Source: Chrysoporthe austroafricana (lineage: Eukaryota > Ascomycota > Sordariomycetes > Diaporthales > Cryphonectriaceae). Taken from it: a stretch of 64,000 nucleotides of DNA. The position numbers and the translations under genes are program-made. The DNA lies in NCBI GenBank assembly GCA_001051155.2, contig JYIP02000002.1:4037583-4101582 (forward strand), given 5' to 3'. Under the pieces are notes generated by a model. That model was not told the DNA's origin. It was given only the letters and a program-made list of their open reading frames with translations, and made no database searches. Of this stretch, positions 1 to 13,001 are shown one piece after another; the stretch's first letter is position 1; each line of letters begins with the position of its first letter.

Positions 1-140
1 ATGGTCAGCTACGAGGACTGCGCACGCGGTCTGGAGGGCTTGTAGGGCAGACAAGAGGGCGCGGTCGTACCGAGGAGGCCGGTGGCCACCGCGGCTGCTG
101 TTGCAGTCGCTATGAGGGCCGTCTGTTGCGATGACGCCAT
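1..140 (-). CDS. N-terminus of a small membrane-anchored protein (partial; possibly Tom20-like)
   Basis: Only the first coding exon is in the window. It starts at the ATG at 138-140 and reads about 24 codons: a short polar start (MASSQQT) followed by an Ala/Thr/Val/Leu-rich hydrophobic stretch that could be a signal anchor. A plausible GT donor (gtacga) lies just after residue 24 near position 68. Beyond it the frame runs to a stop at 9-11, so the rest of the gene probably continues left of the window behind an intron. A short N-terminal anchor of this kind followed by an early intron would fit a mitochondrial outer-membrane receptor such as Tom20, but that is a guess from composition. Any tail-less anchor protein is possible. 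It is divergent from exo84, sharing the 141-692 interval. Confidence 0.35.
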
Positions 141-692
141 TGTCAATGTGTGGATGTGTTGGCGCTGAAGAGGAAGTAGGCCGGAGAAGAGAAAAGGACG
201 ATCGCAGATCGGACAGGCGAGGGCCACAAGGCTGATTTGTGCGACTGCAGGATAGGATGATGTCGTCTTGCGTCGGCAGGGCGGACTCGGTCGCTTGAGG
301 TTGTGCAATGCACGGCTTTTGCGCGTCGTTGGTTTTGCGGAGGGTCAATCTGCAGGTTCGGTCGGAGCTCTGTATTCGAACTGCTTTCTGAGCTCATACC
401 GACAATTTTTTGCGCCTGGGCGGGCAGGGGGCCCCTAGCAGCGCGGCTGGCGACGACCCCCTTGTCAGCCCAGCCCAGCCGTGCCAGCCCAGGCCAGCAG
501 CAGACCCCCATTACCTAATCACCATCTCGGCTGTCTCAGACGCTCACGACCTCCTCTCTTCTCGAGTTCCAACGTTACAGGGCCCTGATCTATCAGCTCT
601 CTACGTCTGGTTCGGGCCGCCCGCTGCCGGCACAAGTCGGGCTTCTGTACGCTCCCAAGACACCTGTCCGCCCGTGGGCCGGAGCAATCGCC
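141..692. other. Divergent intergenic region between the partial gene and exo84
   Basis: About 550 bp separate two head-to-head starts, so it should hold both promoters and 5' leaders. No clear TATA box, RNA gene or repeat was seen. Open frames here are short and lack family features. Confidence 0.5.
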
Positions 693-2813
693 ATGTCTTC
701 GCTCCGGAAAGGCCCCAAGAGGGTCAACACGCGCCCTACAATCAGCGCGCCCATCGCGGCCGATGGGGTGCCTGTCCAGAGAAGCGCAGGAGGCAAGGTG
801 GCCGCCGCGCCACCGGTTCCTCAAGCTCGGCCGCGTCCGCCTCCTCAGGCAGGAGGCAAGACCTCCGACTATGTCAAGCGCCGGTACTCTACGCGGTACA
901 ACCTGCCCGACAACTTCGATGTCACCGCTGCGCCGCCCATGCCGTCTATGCCGAAGATCGATAAGTACGAGCCCTATCGGAAGCCAGCAGCAGCAGCAGA
1001 GCCCCCAAGATCCAGGGGCGGGCCACCGGGCGGGCCCCCGACTGTCAATGTCAAGGACCTGAGGGATCCGAGGTTCAAGGCAGAGGACTACGTGAACAGG
1101 ACCCTGGCGAACGCGACAGAAGATGAGCAGCGCGAGTTTGAGGAACAGCTCCAGAAGCTGGAAGGCCGAGCTGCCGCCGACCTGCAGCAGAATGTGTACC
1201 AGAATAGGACTCAGTTCATCAAGATCAGCAAGGAGGCGGAAACCCTGAAGCAACAGATGCGTGGCCTGAAAAACCTCATGTCGGAGCTCAAGACAAACAC
1301 GACCGTGCTGCGATCAGTGTCGTCACGGAACAATGACGAGTCAAACGGAGTGAATGGCGCTTCATTCTCTACCGGTATGAGCAAGAGAGACAAGCGTAGT
1401 TCCGTGGCGGATAGAACAGCACTGTGGAACTCGCAGCTGCAGGTTAGTGCTTGCAACGCCCGCTACGCAGCTCTTTGATGCTTACATCAAGTACAGGCCC
1501 TCTATAAGACTATTGAAGGATCGCAAAAGTTCTTGCCCAACACGCCAGGTCGTCATATCATCCAGAATGCAGGCTCGTGGATCGAATTGGACAATGCTAC
1601 GTACAAGTCAAGACGCTCTATCGCCATCGTCTTGCTGAACGACCATTTGCTCATTGCGTCACGGAAGAAGAGGAAGACTGAAGCTGCTGACTCCCGGGGT
1701 CCGGCCGTCAAGCTGGTTGCTGACCGGTGCTGGCCCCTGCTCGACATCGAGGTCGTGGATATGGCGGGAACACACGAGTCTTCTACCAGCAGGACGAAGC
1801 TCGCAGACGCCATCATGGTCCGTGGCGTAGGCCAAGAGTCCGTCATTTATCGAACAGAGAAGTCGGATGGTCCGGAGAAGCGAACGCTGCTGCTTAACGT
1901 CCGGAAAGTAGTCGAGGACCTGCGAAGGAGCATCCAGTCTGAGAGGGAAGCGAATAATAAGGCCAAGGAGACCATTAATTATTTTGCATCCCGTGATCCC
2001 GGCCTTCTGCAGAAGACGGAGCTCCTCGAGACGCTTTCGGATATCAAGGACATGCTGGTTGAGGTGGATGGGAAGCAGCAGAACCTTCGATGGGTCGAGA
2101 GCCAGATGGATGACCTCGATATCGATATCGCACTGCAGCGGATTGAGCCAGCCGTGGTGCGGGTGGAGAAGTTGAAGGGCCTCGCCCGGAGCCTCAGGAA
2201 CAATACGGTGGCGCAGGACTTTATCGAGTTCAAGGTGGAGGAGCGGTGCTCTCGTCTAGCCGCTCTCATCACACGGGAGCTCGTGAATTCCCACAACGTG
2301 CCGAGCAAGACCAAGCAGAACGTCAGCTGGCTGACCAGGCTTGGTTTTGAAGACCGCGCGCGAGAGGCGTACCTCGAGGCGAGGGGCCAAATCATTCAGA
2401 AACGAGCTCGGTGAGTCGTGTAAGAGCCCAGAGCCTGACATCGAACTAACAAATTTCACAGACAGTGCATCTTCCAAGGAGATCTGCATTCCTACATCTG
2501 GCAGTTGTCTTTCGTCTATTTTACCATCATCAAGAACACGGTCAGCTGCTTTCAAGGATGCTTTCCGCCACCGATGATGAGTGCCTGCGTCAGGTGGGCT
2601 AAGGAGGAGGTCGAGGCGTTCAATGTCATCCTAGCGCGGCAGCTCAGCAGCACTGAGAAGGGAACGGAGGCTTGGACGAAGTGTATGGAGCGGGCCAAGG
2701 AGCATGCGCAGATGCTGTCCGAGGTTGGACTTGACTTTCGCAACCTTGTCGGGCAGGAGCCCGTGGTCAACGGAGCTGACCACAGCGGACCGATCGGGTT
2801 GGGCTTGACTTAA
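693..2813 (+). CDS. exo84: Exocyst complex component Exo84
   Basis: Exo84 is a subunit of the exocyst, the octameric tether that docks secretory vesicles at the plasma membrane, important for hyphal tip growth. Three exons: 693-1442, 1497-2410, 2462-2813, giving 671 aa, normal for fungal Exo84. The N-terminus is basic, Pro-rich and disordered (about 1-70). It is followed by the YSTRYNLPDNFD segment and a coiled coil (about 130-200). A PH-like domain begins around residue 255 (LPNTPGRHII, then a beta-rich stretch to about 400). The helical Exo84 C-terminal domain covers about 430-640. Introns are 54 and 51 nt with good branch sites (cttacat, ctaac). The start ATG sits in a good context (gccATGtc). 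Only the intron boundaries were inferred by hand; identity is strong. Confidence 0.93.
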
Positions 2814-4164
2814 GAGAAGGGCATTCTTGCCACGACTATCGAGGGGATGGCACAGACGTGAGCGTCGTGTAGTATCTCGCTGGAATTCCTACTCCAATGC
2901 GCTGGGTCCATTATCCCTAGCTTGGCGGATGGCACACAGCGTTTATGTTTAAGATGCATATTCATGACCGTACATTCAGACGTTTATGCGACGACGTGAT
3001 CGACTGTGGTATTCCAGAGTGATTGTTGATAGAGGTCTAGTGTGAATACGGTTGAAACCTTGATGATACCGTTGGCTGGGAGAGAAATCGAGCCGTGGAA
3101 GATGCGAAAATAGGAAGACGAGAAACATGAAGGCTAGAAGGCTCTACATCTGCAATAAATAAGCGCACCAAGCTGCACCTCAACCCGTCCAACGGATCCA
3201 AGATCACGAACTGCGAGCTTGCCAATCTACACAATCTAGCCAGCAGTTCCCACCAGTATCACCAATTTCAAGTCGTTGTCTTCACCAATCTGCAACAGCA
3301 GCTTGTAAGTCAGTGTCTGTAGCGCAATACCTAGTGCCGTCAAGGTCCAGCCCCAGCGGCCAACCACTGGAACACCGCTGTAATACTAGGACCTGAAGAT
3401 CCAAACGGCCCTTATCACAACGCTAATCTCCCGCGGTTACTAGGCGTACCAGGCACTGCCAGGCTCGTCGAAACGTCACACGGCCAGGCTCGCCTGCCGG
3501 CCCTCCAGCTCCGCCCCGCCACGAACCTCCCACTTTCAATTCGCTGCTTCTCATAGTCTGTCGCTAGCTCTCCAACTCCTGCCAACACCCATTTGCGACA
3601 GATCCAGGCTGCACCCCAGATCAACTCCCACCCTTTTCACAGCCCAACCGTCATCCTACGCCTTACCTTGCGAGCTCAGCCAAGTCGCGCACTGATCGTC
3701 CCCGAGTTGGACAACGCCATTCATCCTCGGCCCTATCGTCCCTGAGCACCCCTTGATGCCGAGACAGTCCCCATCAGCTTCCTTGACTGCCTGACTACTG
3801 CTCCCGCGGCAAGTCGAGCAACCCTGCAACTGGTTCCCCCAGCTTCAACACCAGTTCCAGCTCGTCATACTCGTCCAACCCCGCCATCCCACCATCGAAA
3901 GAATCGACCTTTGTCCATTTCGAGGCGGTCAAACACGCCTGCGATTTAGACTGTCCAGGTCTTCTGATCTGCTTTGGAGGAGACCAAGACGCTACGGAGT
4001 CTTGTTGCGGTGCTGGAATCACATCTCTCAGGGCAAGAAGGACCAAGAACACCTCGTTCCGCATACGTACGAGCAGTCGAAACGCCATCAGCTTGCAGCC
4101 TTGCCTACCTCCCACCATACTCCCCGAATCCCGATTTCCTCTCTCCCGCTGAGGATCATCCAGC
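2814..4164. other. exo84 3' flank and long leader/promoter of the PP2A gene
   Basis: This 1.35 kb gap holds no convincing gene. The right half (about 3400-3900) is pyrimidine- and C-rich on the plus strand, as in strong fungal promoters and leaders. One short upstream ATG frame of 12 codons (3756-3794) would lie in the leader if transcription starts upstream of it. Confidence 0.45.
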
Positions 4165-5522
<1,358 letters not shown>

Positions 5523-6085
5523 GCTTGAACGTGGCCTCCGCGTTCTTTACATCTTGGTCTCGCACAGCAATCGAAGCAAAGGGCCTGCTAGGCCGAATCC
5601 TGCATTTTGCGCAGTCTCGTCGTGCGTTGCAGTTGAGACTTAGAGTCGAGAAAGAGGTGTTAGAGTACATGTGTCATGACCGTGATGGCAGTACCCGAGC
5701 GCTGTCTCCGTAACTTGTGCGGCATACATCGACTAGTCCCCCGACAAGTTATACTACTGCGGATGGATCTGTCTAGACAAGAGGGAATCTCTAGACGTCT
5801 ATTGCGAGCCGAATTGACCTAATGAAAAGAACATTCATCTCGCTGACCACGTTCGTATCGACATATAAGGCCTGGAATCAGTCTACAAGTGATGCCCAAT
5901 GCTAATTATGTGAGTGGTGACGTGCTAATACTGTTCGTGCATATGATGCCGGTTCTATAATGCTAGCGTTTCAACTCAAAATGCATAGCAGGCCGGGCGG
6001 ATTCTCAAGTGCTTCGACGCACTCAACCAAATCGCGCTCAAAGCCAGCCAGCACACAGAAGTACGGAAGGATACCGCTGGGGCCC
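5523..6085. other. Convergent 3' flanks of PP2A and the DUF3112 gene
   Basis: About 560 bp between two stop codons facing each other. It presumably contains both 3' UTRs. No further gene, repeat or RNA structure was recognised. Confidence 0.4.
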
Positions 6086-7494
6086 TCAAGCGGGCTCGAG
6101 AACGGCGGCCTTGTTCAACTCCGCACGCGCGTTTGCCTCCCACTCGTTCTGCCGCCTAGTCTGCACGTCCGGATCCTCGTCATTTCCAAACACATCCGAC
6201 TCGCGGTTCACCTCGAAGCTCATTGCATTGAACCCGCCCGATGAGCTCCCACCGCTGGCCTCTTTATTACCCTCCACCCTCGAGCCGCTGTAGTGACCCG
6301 GCCCGGAGCTGCCATTGGGGATATGGAACCTTCTGTCGAAGCGGCAGATGGCGTACAGGTACACGACGACCAGCTCGATGGCGAAGTTGAAGCAGTAGAA
6401 GCAGGCCTTGCTGTGGTACCACGCGGGGTCGGCGAGGGGCCGCGGCGTCGTGAAGTTCACGGCCAGCCGGAAGGACGCGCCGATGGTCAGGATGAGGGAG
6501 GTGAAGAGAAGGAGGGTGAGTTTGGTGCGGTGGCGGCCCTGGCCGAATTTCTCGGGGCGTTGGGACCGCGGCACAAGGAGCGTAATGATTATAATAGGGA
6601 TGGGGAGAAAGGCGAGGAGGGCACTAGGCACGATCGTCAGTCTTCTGAAGCCGGGGAGAAGCCCCGCGGGGCGGTGTTGACGGGAGGGGGAGTTTGACTG
6701 GTGAGTGACTTACAGGAATGTCCCAGCAAAGAGTATAATATCCCGGTCCTTCTGCCTCGTGCCGACGTCCAGCGTGAAAAAGGTGTCGACCGCCGCGGTG
6801 ATAACCATGATGAGCATCGCGAGCACGCAGAAGTACAAGAACTTGAAGATCCAGCCGAGCGCCCACGACCAGCCGAAGCGGGGGTGGTAGCTCCGCACGA
6901 TGCGCTGGGCGAAGATGAGGTTCACGATGAACAGCAGCAGGACACCGGCCTGTACGAAGATGCTCGCGGCGATGGCCAGGTTCACGTTGCGCGGGCGCGA
7001 GGCCCACGCGATGCGGAGCGTGAGGGTGGTGATGCGCGCCATGCAGAAGCCGAAGAGCAGCGCCGAGAAGATGAATTTGTGGTCGCGCCGCCGGTTGATC
7101 TGGAAGATGGTCATGTGCGTCGCCGCGGCCGCGATGTAGAGGGCCAGCAGGACCGCGCAGATCGGGTCGTCGAGGCCGACGGTCGGCTGCCCGCCGAGCT
7201 GGGCGGTCGTCGGGGCGTAGGGCGGCCCCTCGGCGGCCTGGGCGGACGGTCAGCGTCTTGCTTCGGTCGGGGGGGTCGGGTGAGGGCATCGCGAGTGGTG
7301 CCGTCCCAACACATGCGCGCGCACACACCCCGACACAACCACACACAGCAAAAAGAAGAGAATCAGCCATCTCATAGAGATACCTTTCTCTCTTGTCACC
7401 GTTGGGATGATCGGCCCCGTTTCACTCGTCCTGGTGGAGGTGTTTGACGGGGCATTGTACCACTTACTTCCGAGCCGCTTCCTTCTGCCGACAT
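6086..7494 (-). CDS. Multi-pass membrane protein, DUF3112 family
   Basis: Three exons on the minus strand: 7494-7468, 7237-6714, 6623-6086, giving 362 aa. Exon 1 is only 27 nt (nine codons) and ends at a consensus GTAAGT donor in phase 0; the acceptor is 230 nt away. The protein has about seven hydrophobic segments (starting near DDPICAVLLALYIAAA), with basic loops such as QINRRRDHKF. It has a Gly/Ser/Glu-rich cytosolic tail after the last helix. This layout matches the fungal DUF3112 family, sometimes labelled family C-like GPCR in genome annotations, whose function is not established. Exon 2 is very GC-rich at third positions. The family call rests on remembered sequence features. The tiny first exon is the weakest part of the model. 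Confidence 0.72.
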
Positions 7495-10400
7495 GTTGGT
7501 CAATATTATGGGTAGTCACTGTCCCACTCGTAGGGTGTGAGCCGAGAGGATCCCCTCCCAAATTTTTGGGGAGACAGGAGAGATCAATAAGACGTAAAAT
7601 GGTTCCTAGAAACTCTTCTAGCCGATGAGATCACGGTACCAGCTATTGCACGCTGTGTGGTGTAAGATGTCGTACAGGTGCAGGCAGGTACGAATTATGA
7701 CTAGACGCCAAGTGGTTCCGACGGTTCATCCAATAAATCGATATATGCAGGGAATATGTAGGAGATCTGTACTGTGGCACCTGGACAGGAGGTATCGCGA
7801 AACGGTGATATGATCTCACCGCGCCGTCCCCAACCATCCTGAAGACTCACCTCTTAAGTATCTTGAACCAAGGAGCATGGCAGCAGGCAGAGGTGGGCTC
7901 ACCCCACGGAGCTTCCGGGCCACTCGATGTCCGAATAAATCAAGATCCCCTGCCCGTCAGCCACGCCCCTCGACAGACCGCGCGTGATGCGGAATCAAAA
8001 TTGTAGTGACGTCCTTTGGAGGAGCCGGTGCTGACTTAGCGCGGCTTTGGGCCTCCATAACGGAGGTCTTCCAGAGGGCGACGCCGGTCCTCACGGCGCG
8101 GGACGCACCAGTTGCTCGGTAACAGAGTCGGTCTTTTCCAAGGGGCGACCTCCGATCTGGTGGTGGGCCCAGGCCGCCCTGTTGGCGACGGCTCGCGCGA
8201 GACGGACTTTTTGGCATAACTCCAGCAGCATTCCTTGCCGCCCCCTTCCCGCCTGTTCGCACCCTTTTATTCTCCGCCCGCGAAGCTTGTTTCGACCTGG
8301 TCTAATAAATAAGGATCGAAAGCCAATCCGTCGGGCGAGGGCCGCTCATCGTCATCAGGCCGAGGTGGCCGCACTGACGATGAGCCCTTGCCAGCATACC
8401 CTGGAGGACCGGGAGCCAGCCTGGTTTTCCGAGAATGGACTCGCCAGCACGGCGTGGCCGTGGGCAGTTGTTGCGCGTTGACGATGGCAGGGTTGCCCTA
8501 CCGCACGGCTGACGCAGTGGCCGGATGTCGTCGTCGCTACCACGCGTACGAGCCCCTTACACCGTTCATTACCCCCCAGACAGCGTCCTATACGAGCCTG
8601 GGCCTGGTTATGCATGTGCTCCTTCGTGTCGGCGTGATGCTTGGCCCAAGGTACCGGCTGGAGGGAGGGGATGGAACTAAGTACGGCTCATAGCAGCGAG
8701 CGAGCGCTCTGCAGAGCGAACCACGGGAGAGTGTGATGTGAGCTTTGGGGCCTGGAAGCTTGGGTTTGAGGCTCTAGGGCGATTAGCTCCGTCAGGAATC
8801 TCCGGGCGTGCCGGGCTACTGAGTCTATCACGGGCGACACCACCACACCTTTTGCAGTCCTATTGCTGAAATGTCAGTCCTTCTTTGGTTGACAGGCCGG
8901 ATGCGCCAGCCCCTCGATCGGATAAATAGGGGCTCAAACGTCAACACGTCTTGACGGCCTCCCGACACAGGCGCTGCGATGGCATTGCGGCAACCTCCCA
9001 CCGGGAATGCGACATCCGTCCCAAGAAACCATTGCTTGAGCTGTCAGCCGACCTCCAAACAGATTTTTCCAGAGGTAGATGATTTCGATGCTGACAAGGT
9101 AACAGTTAGCTATTCACAGCAGTTCAGGCTTGCGCTATGCACAGAATAGATCGAACACCGGCTCCACTTATTCACAGCATTTGGGAGGCTTCATGATAGC
9201 CTCGTCACCTCGACACCCCGCGGCGATGATGTTTTTTTTTACCTACCCAGCTCCGCGAATCCGTGCACCAGCGAAGTAAGGACGCGCCGAGATCAGCAGA
9301 GGGGCGGAAACTCGCCTCCCCTACGCGCAGGCTCCGCGTTCCGTGCGCCGCCAGCTCGCGGTCGACCGCACCACCGGCTGCCCGTGGCCAGCATCGCGCA
9401 TGCAACCGCGGAAGCAGTCGGATCACCACTGCTACTTCGTGATGTTCGCGGGCACGATAGACAGGCCTGGGGTGTACTCGCTGGCTGAGGCACTGGCAAC
9501 TGCAGCTGCCGTGTCATAGATGTCCTCGAACCATTTTAGATCGATCACCGAGCCGTGCGAGCGCGTGCTCAAAGCCGAACACCAGTGAGTAAAAGCGTGG
9601 CTAACACTCGACGGACGGCAGCAAAGCCCGCAAGGCCGTTGATGAAGCCAGTTCCCACCTGGCAGGGTCATGGTGCCGTCGAGCGCGGACAGAGTGAACA
9701 TTCGATATCGGCCATATTTGCCCATCGTCCCATGTCGTTCAGCAACATACCTGGTGTGTTGCGTGCAAAAAACCAGGCCCAAGTTCAAACGTGAGGTCTA
9801 GTATGCTCGACTGCCGTCCCTTGCATGATGGTGTGGGATTGGAGCATCCGCCACCGACCAATTCCATCTGCGATTGCGTCCCATTGGCGAAAATGCCAAG
9901 CTGCTTATTAGAGCACGAGTATTATACTATGCATGGTGTGCCATGCACATGGTCCTGGGAAGTGTCTCAAGATCTCAATCATCGTCATCGTCTGGTCGTT
10001 AACCCCCGCTCCGGTTTGGATTTGATAGGCTTATGAATCAGCGACCGCGAGGGCTCGTCGCAACCGAGGTCGTCACAGTGCTGCGTAACACGTGCAGGCG
10101 CTCCTCGCAGCCGGCAGGGAGGGAGAGGAAGGGCCGCACCGCGGTGAATAGGAGATATTGGCTCGTAGCTGTCCCGCCAACGGCGGCCCCTTGCTTCCAG
10201 ATCTGCCGGCGTGCTCTGCATGAGCCGTACTATAGTAGCAATGTAACCGTCCCTGACCGAGACTTCTCCTTCTCGAGGCGTTGCAGGTCTTCTTAACTTG
10301 GTTTCAAAACGGGCCAATCGATGCGAGGACTAACACACGCGGCTGGGAGGAGCTTCCTGCCGCCCGGGGTCTGCTAATGACGTGCCAGCTGCCCGGCCGA

Positions 10401-10628
10401 TCCTGGGGAGAATGAGGCCGCGGGCGGCCCCTTTTACCTCCTCGTCCAGCAAACCCATGTTTTCTCGTCCGGCCTCGCGCAGGCCCGCGAACCTACCCGG
10501 CCTGACGGGCAGAGAGAGAGAGAAGAGCAGCCCTTGGGCCGAACTAACACAAAATGGAGGTCGATAAGCGAGAGACGGACTGCGAGGAGCAGAAGAAGGG
10601 TAAGCGTGATAAGATAGCGGCTGCTATC

Positions 10629-10676
10629 GAAAAATAGTGATAAAAAAAAATAGAAAAGAAAAAAAAGAAAAAAAAA
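10629..10676 (+). repeat. A-rich purine tract
   Basis: About 48 bases almost entirely A with a few G/T interruptions, lying in the gene-free region. It resembles a simple-sequence tract rather than a transposon tail, because no element body was recognised upstream. Confidence 0.7.
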
Positions 10677-11462
10677 GGCGCGCCTGGTGAGGACCCTGGG
10701 GTCCGGAAATTATACTAGTGGCAGCCACCTGCACCGGCCTGGAACCCTTTTAAGACAAGCCTGTTTGGAGCAGCAGGCTGGTTTCTGCCCGAGACGCCCA
10801 CGAGCTAACCACCGGCAAGGCTGATTGATGCGCGGGCTGTCCTGTCGGTGAGGCTGGTTGGTGTCGATAAGGAGGATTCTCTTCACAGTAATTAGGGAGC
10901 GGCGGCAGCCAGCTGGCCTTGACGGGGAGGCAGGGGAGGCCAGATCAAATCTGCCGCTGGCAGCTCGGTACCACATGACCTGGCGGGCCTTCTGGCTCTT
11001 CTTTTAATAGCTGACGTTGCATGCAGCGATACCACAGGCAGTCGAAATGAGCAAACGTCTGTGTGTTCCCGGTGCGGCGGTTGCATTCCTGCCCAGACGG
11101 TAATAGCGTCGACTGCACGCCGGCCGGTCTCATGACGGGGGGGGAAGCAGGCTCACCCCGACCTGAGGGCTACAGCTCCTCTTATACGCACGGTAGGCAG
11201 CGGCGGGCCGCGAGCTATAGGCATGGGCGGGCATGACGAGAACCAAGATCAGCGATATTGAGGGCGACGGGCTGCTTCATGCGCGGCAGCACGGCTTCTA
11301 TCAATAGCAGTCACACGAACGGCCGGCGTGCCGGGTGCGGGCAGGCGGCGACGGGTGTCACGGGCGGCAGGGCGAGGCCCATCTGGGGTCCTGCTCATTT
11401 GCGGGTTGGCCCAGCGCGCCGCGATAGCAAAATGATGCCCCTCTTTTCCGTCCGCAGCGGGG

Positions 11463-11545
11463 GCCCTGGGTGCCTGGCGTGCCCTGGCGTGCCTGTACGT
11501 GCCCTGTACGTTGCCCTGTACGTGCCCTGTGTTCCTGGGCGTGCC
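11463..11545 (+). repeat. Short degenerate tandem repeat (about 10-11 bp unit)
   Basis: Successive units of the type cctggcgtgc / cctgtacgtgc occur roughly seven times with substitutions. It lies in non-coding DNA upstream of the SH3 gene. Confidence 0.6.
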
Positions 11546-13001
11546 GGGGAGCTTCATGCAGGTACCCCTACCCCGGCCCTCTGCCAATTTCTTTTTGGTT
11601 ACCCCATCGGGAGCACGAGGTGCTGGATCAGACCAGACGGCGAGGGTCTGCTGAGGACCACCACCACCTGCTGCCCATCCCCCCCCCTGCCCTGGATGGC
11701 CTTCTCCCGCTCGTCTCCCACATCAACCACGGTCGTCCGCGCCGTCCCATCTCTCGCCTTTCTCCCCTCGCCCCAATCACCGGCGCTGTGGTCCTCCCGC
11801 AGTCACAGACCATCGATCGTGGTGGCGTCCCGAGTGGTGCTGGAGCCGGATATTTTTTCCCAGGCTAATCTGCCTCTCCCATCGCACCTCACACCCTCCT
11901 GCCCGCCTGTCCCCTCCACTCGACGGCCTCACTCGCCAGCCACCATACACACCTGCGAGGATCAACGGTGCAGTCCTTCCCTCCCTCCCTCACCACCACC
12001 ACCACGCCGGCACTCCTTCACTTCAGCTGTGGTCTGCCGCCTTCTTGGGACGCCCTCGCCTGCCACTCCTTTGTCGGACCCCATCCCGACCTCACGCCCT
12101 CTGGACCCTGCTTGGCCGTGCACGACGTCCATCGTCCTGTCGACGAAGCCTGGCCCGTCCGCTCTCTTCATCTTTCACTTCTACAACCCGACTTTCCCCC
12201 TACAGTAATTGTCTACCCTTACTGGTAATCTAATCTCACCCTGCCGTCACCACCTTATTGTCGTCGCCCTGCTTTGCACCGACGGCTCCTGCATCTCCCC
12301 CGCGTTCCTGCTTCCTTCAGCCGCCGCCACCTTTACTACAGGGCACCACCCAACCTCTCACTACGACGTCCAGCCTCTTTCTCTCTCCACGGCAGCCACG
12401 ACCCGTCACGACAGGCCTCGGCGGCCCCCATCGAATCTGCTTCCGATTCACCTAAGTCGGCCGTTTGGGCGGGGGAAGGGCTTTGGTGGCCGCTAATCCG
12501 TGCGCGTGTCCTACCTACGAAAAAGGCTCAACTCCCTCAGGTTCACGACCAATTGGCACCCGACAAGCAGCCAGCCAGCCTTCTTTTTGGTTAGGGCTTC
12601 ACCACATGTCCAGCATCTCTCCACCGAGCAACACATAAGTCGTCCGTCGCTGGAGTCTGTTATCGGGTCGCGCCCATCCTCACCATCCACTCCACCACTC
12701 GTCTCTCGACACTCGACGCTCGGGACTCCGAAAAAGCACCGTTCTGAGTCGTGACGAAACCTTGTTTAATTTTTCTTCTTGCCCCTTCTGACAGCAATGA
12801 ACCCCGTGCTGCGGTGATATACAGTCCAATCGCCATTTTTCTCTCAAGTACGAGTTGCAAGGAATTCCAAATCTCCGACCCGCGGACACCTTGACTGGCG
12901 GCTGTTGCGGATTTCGGGGAGTTCCCGCCCAGGGACAGGACGGGCCGAGACAAGGCTAGAGGAACGACGACGGCCTCTGGTTCATAGGAACAACAGTCAC
13001 C

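Larger units (their letters stand above)
7495..13001. other. 5.5 kb region without a convincing gene
   Basis: The largest gap in the window. Frames here are short, compositionally odd and lack domain features. Visible structure: a T9 run (9232-9240), a TATA-like GATAAATAGG near 8919-8928, a purine/A-rich tract (about 10629-10676), a small degenerate tandem repeat (about 11463-11545), and a long pyrimidine-rich stretch (about 11640-12470). The last is typical of a fungal promoter and 5' leader and precedes the SH3 gene. A minus-strand frame at 9432-9788 with a protein-like end (IDLKWFEDIYDTA) could be a gene remnant, but I cannot build a gene from it. Confidence 0.5.

Noticed and set aside
6701..7447. 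Plus-strand frame of 248 codons rich in Arg/Asp/Glu
   Set aside because: Antisense shadow of the DUF3112 gene.
11258..12208. Long plus-strand open frame of 316 codons
   Set aside because: The translation is Pro/Ser/Thr low complexity from C/T-rich DNA without domain features, and it lies where the leader of the SH3 gene is expected.
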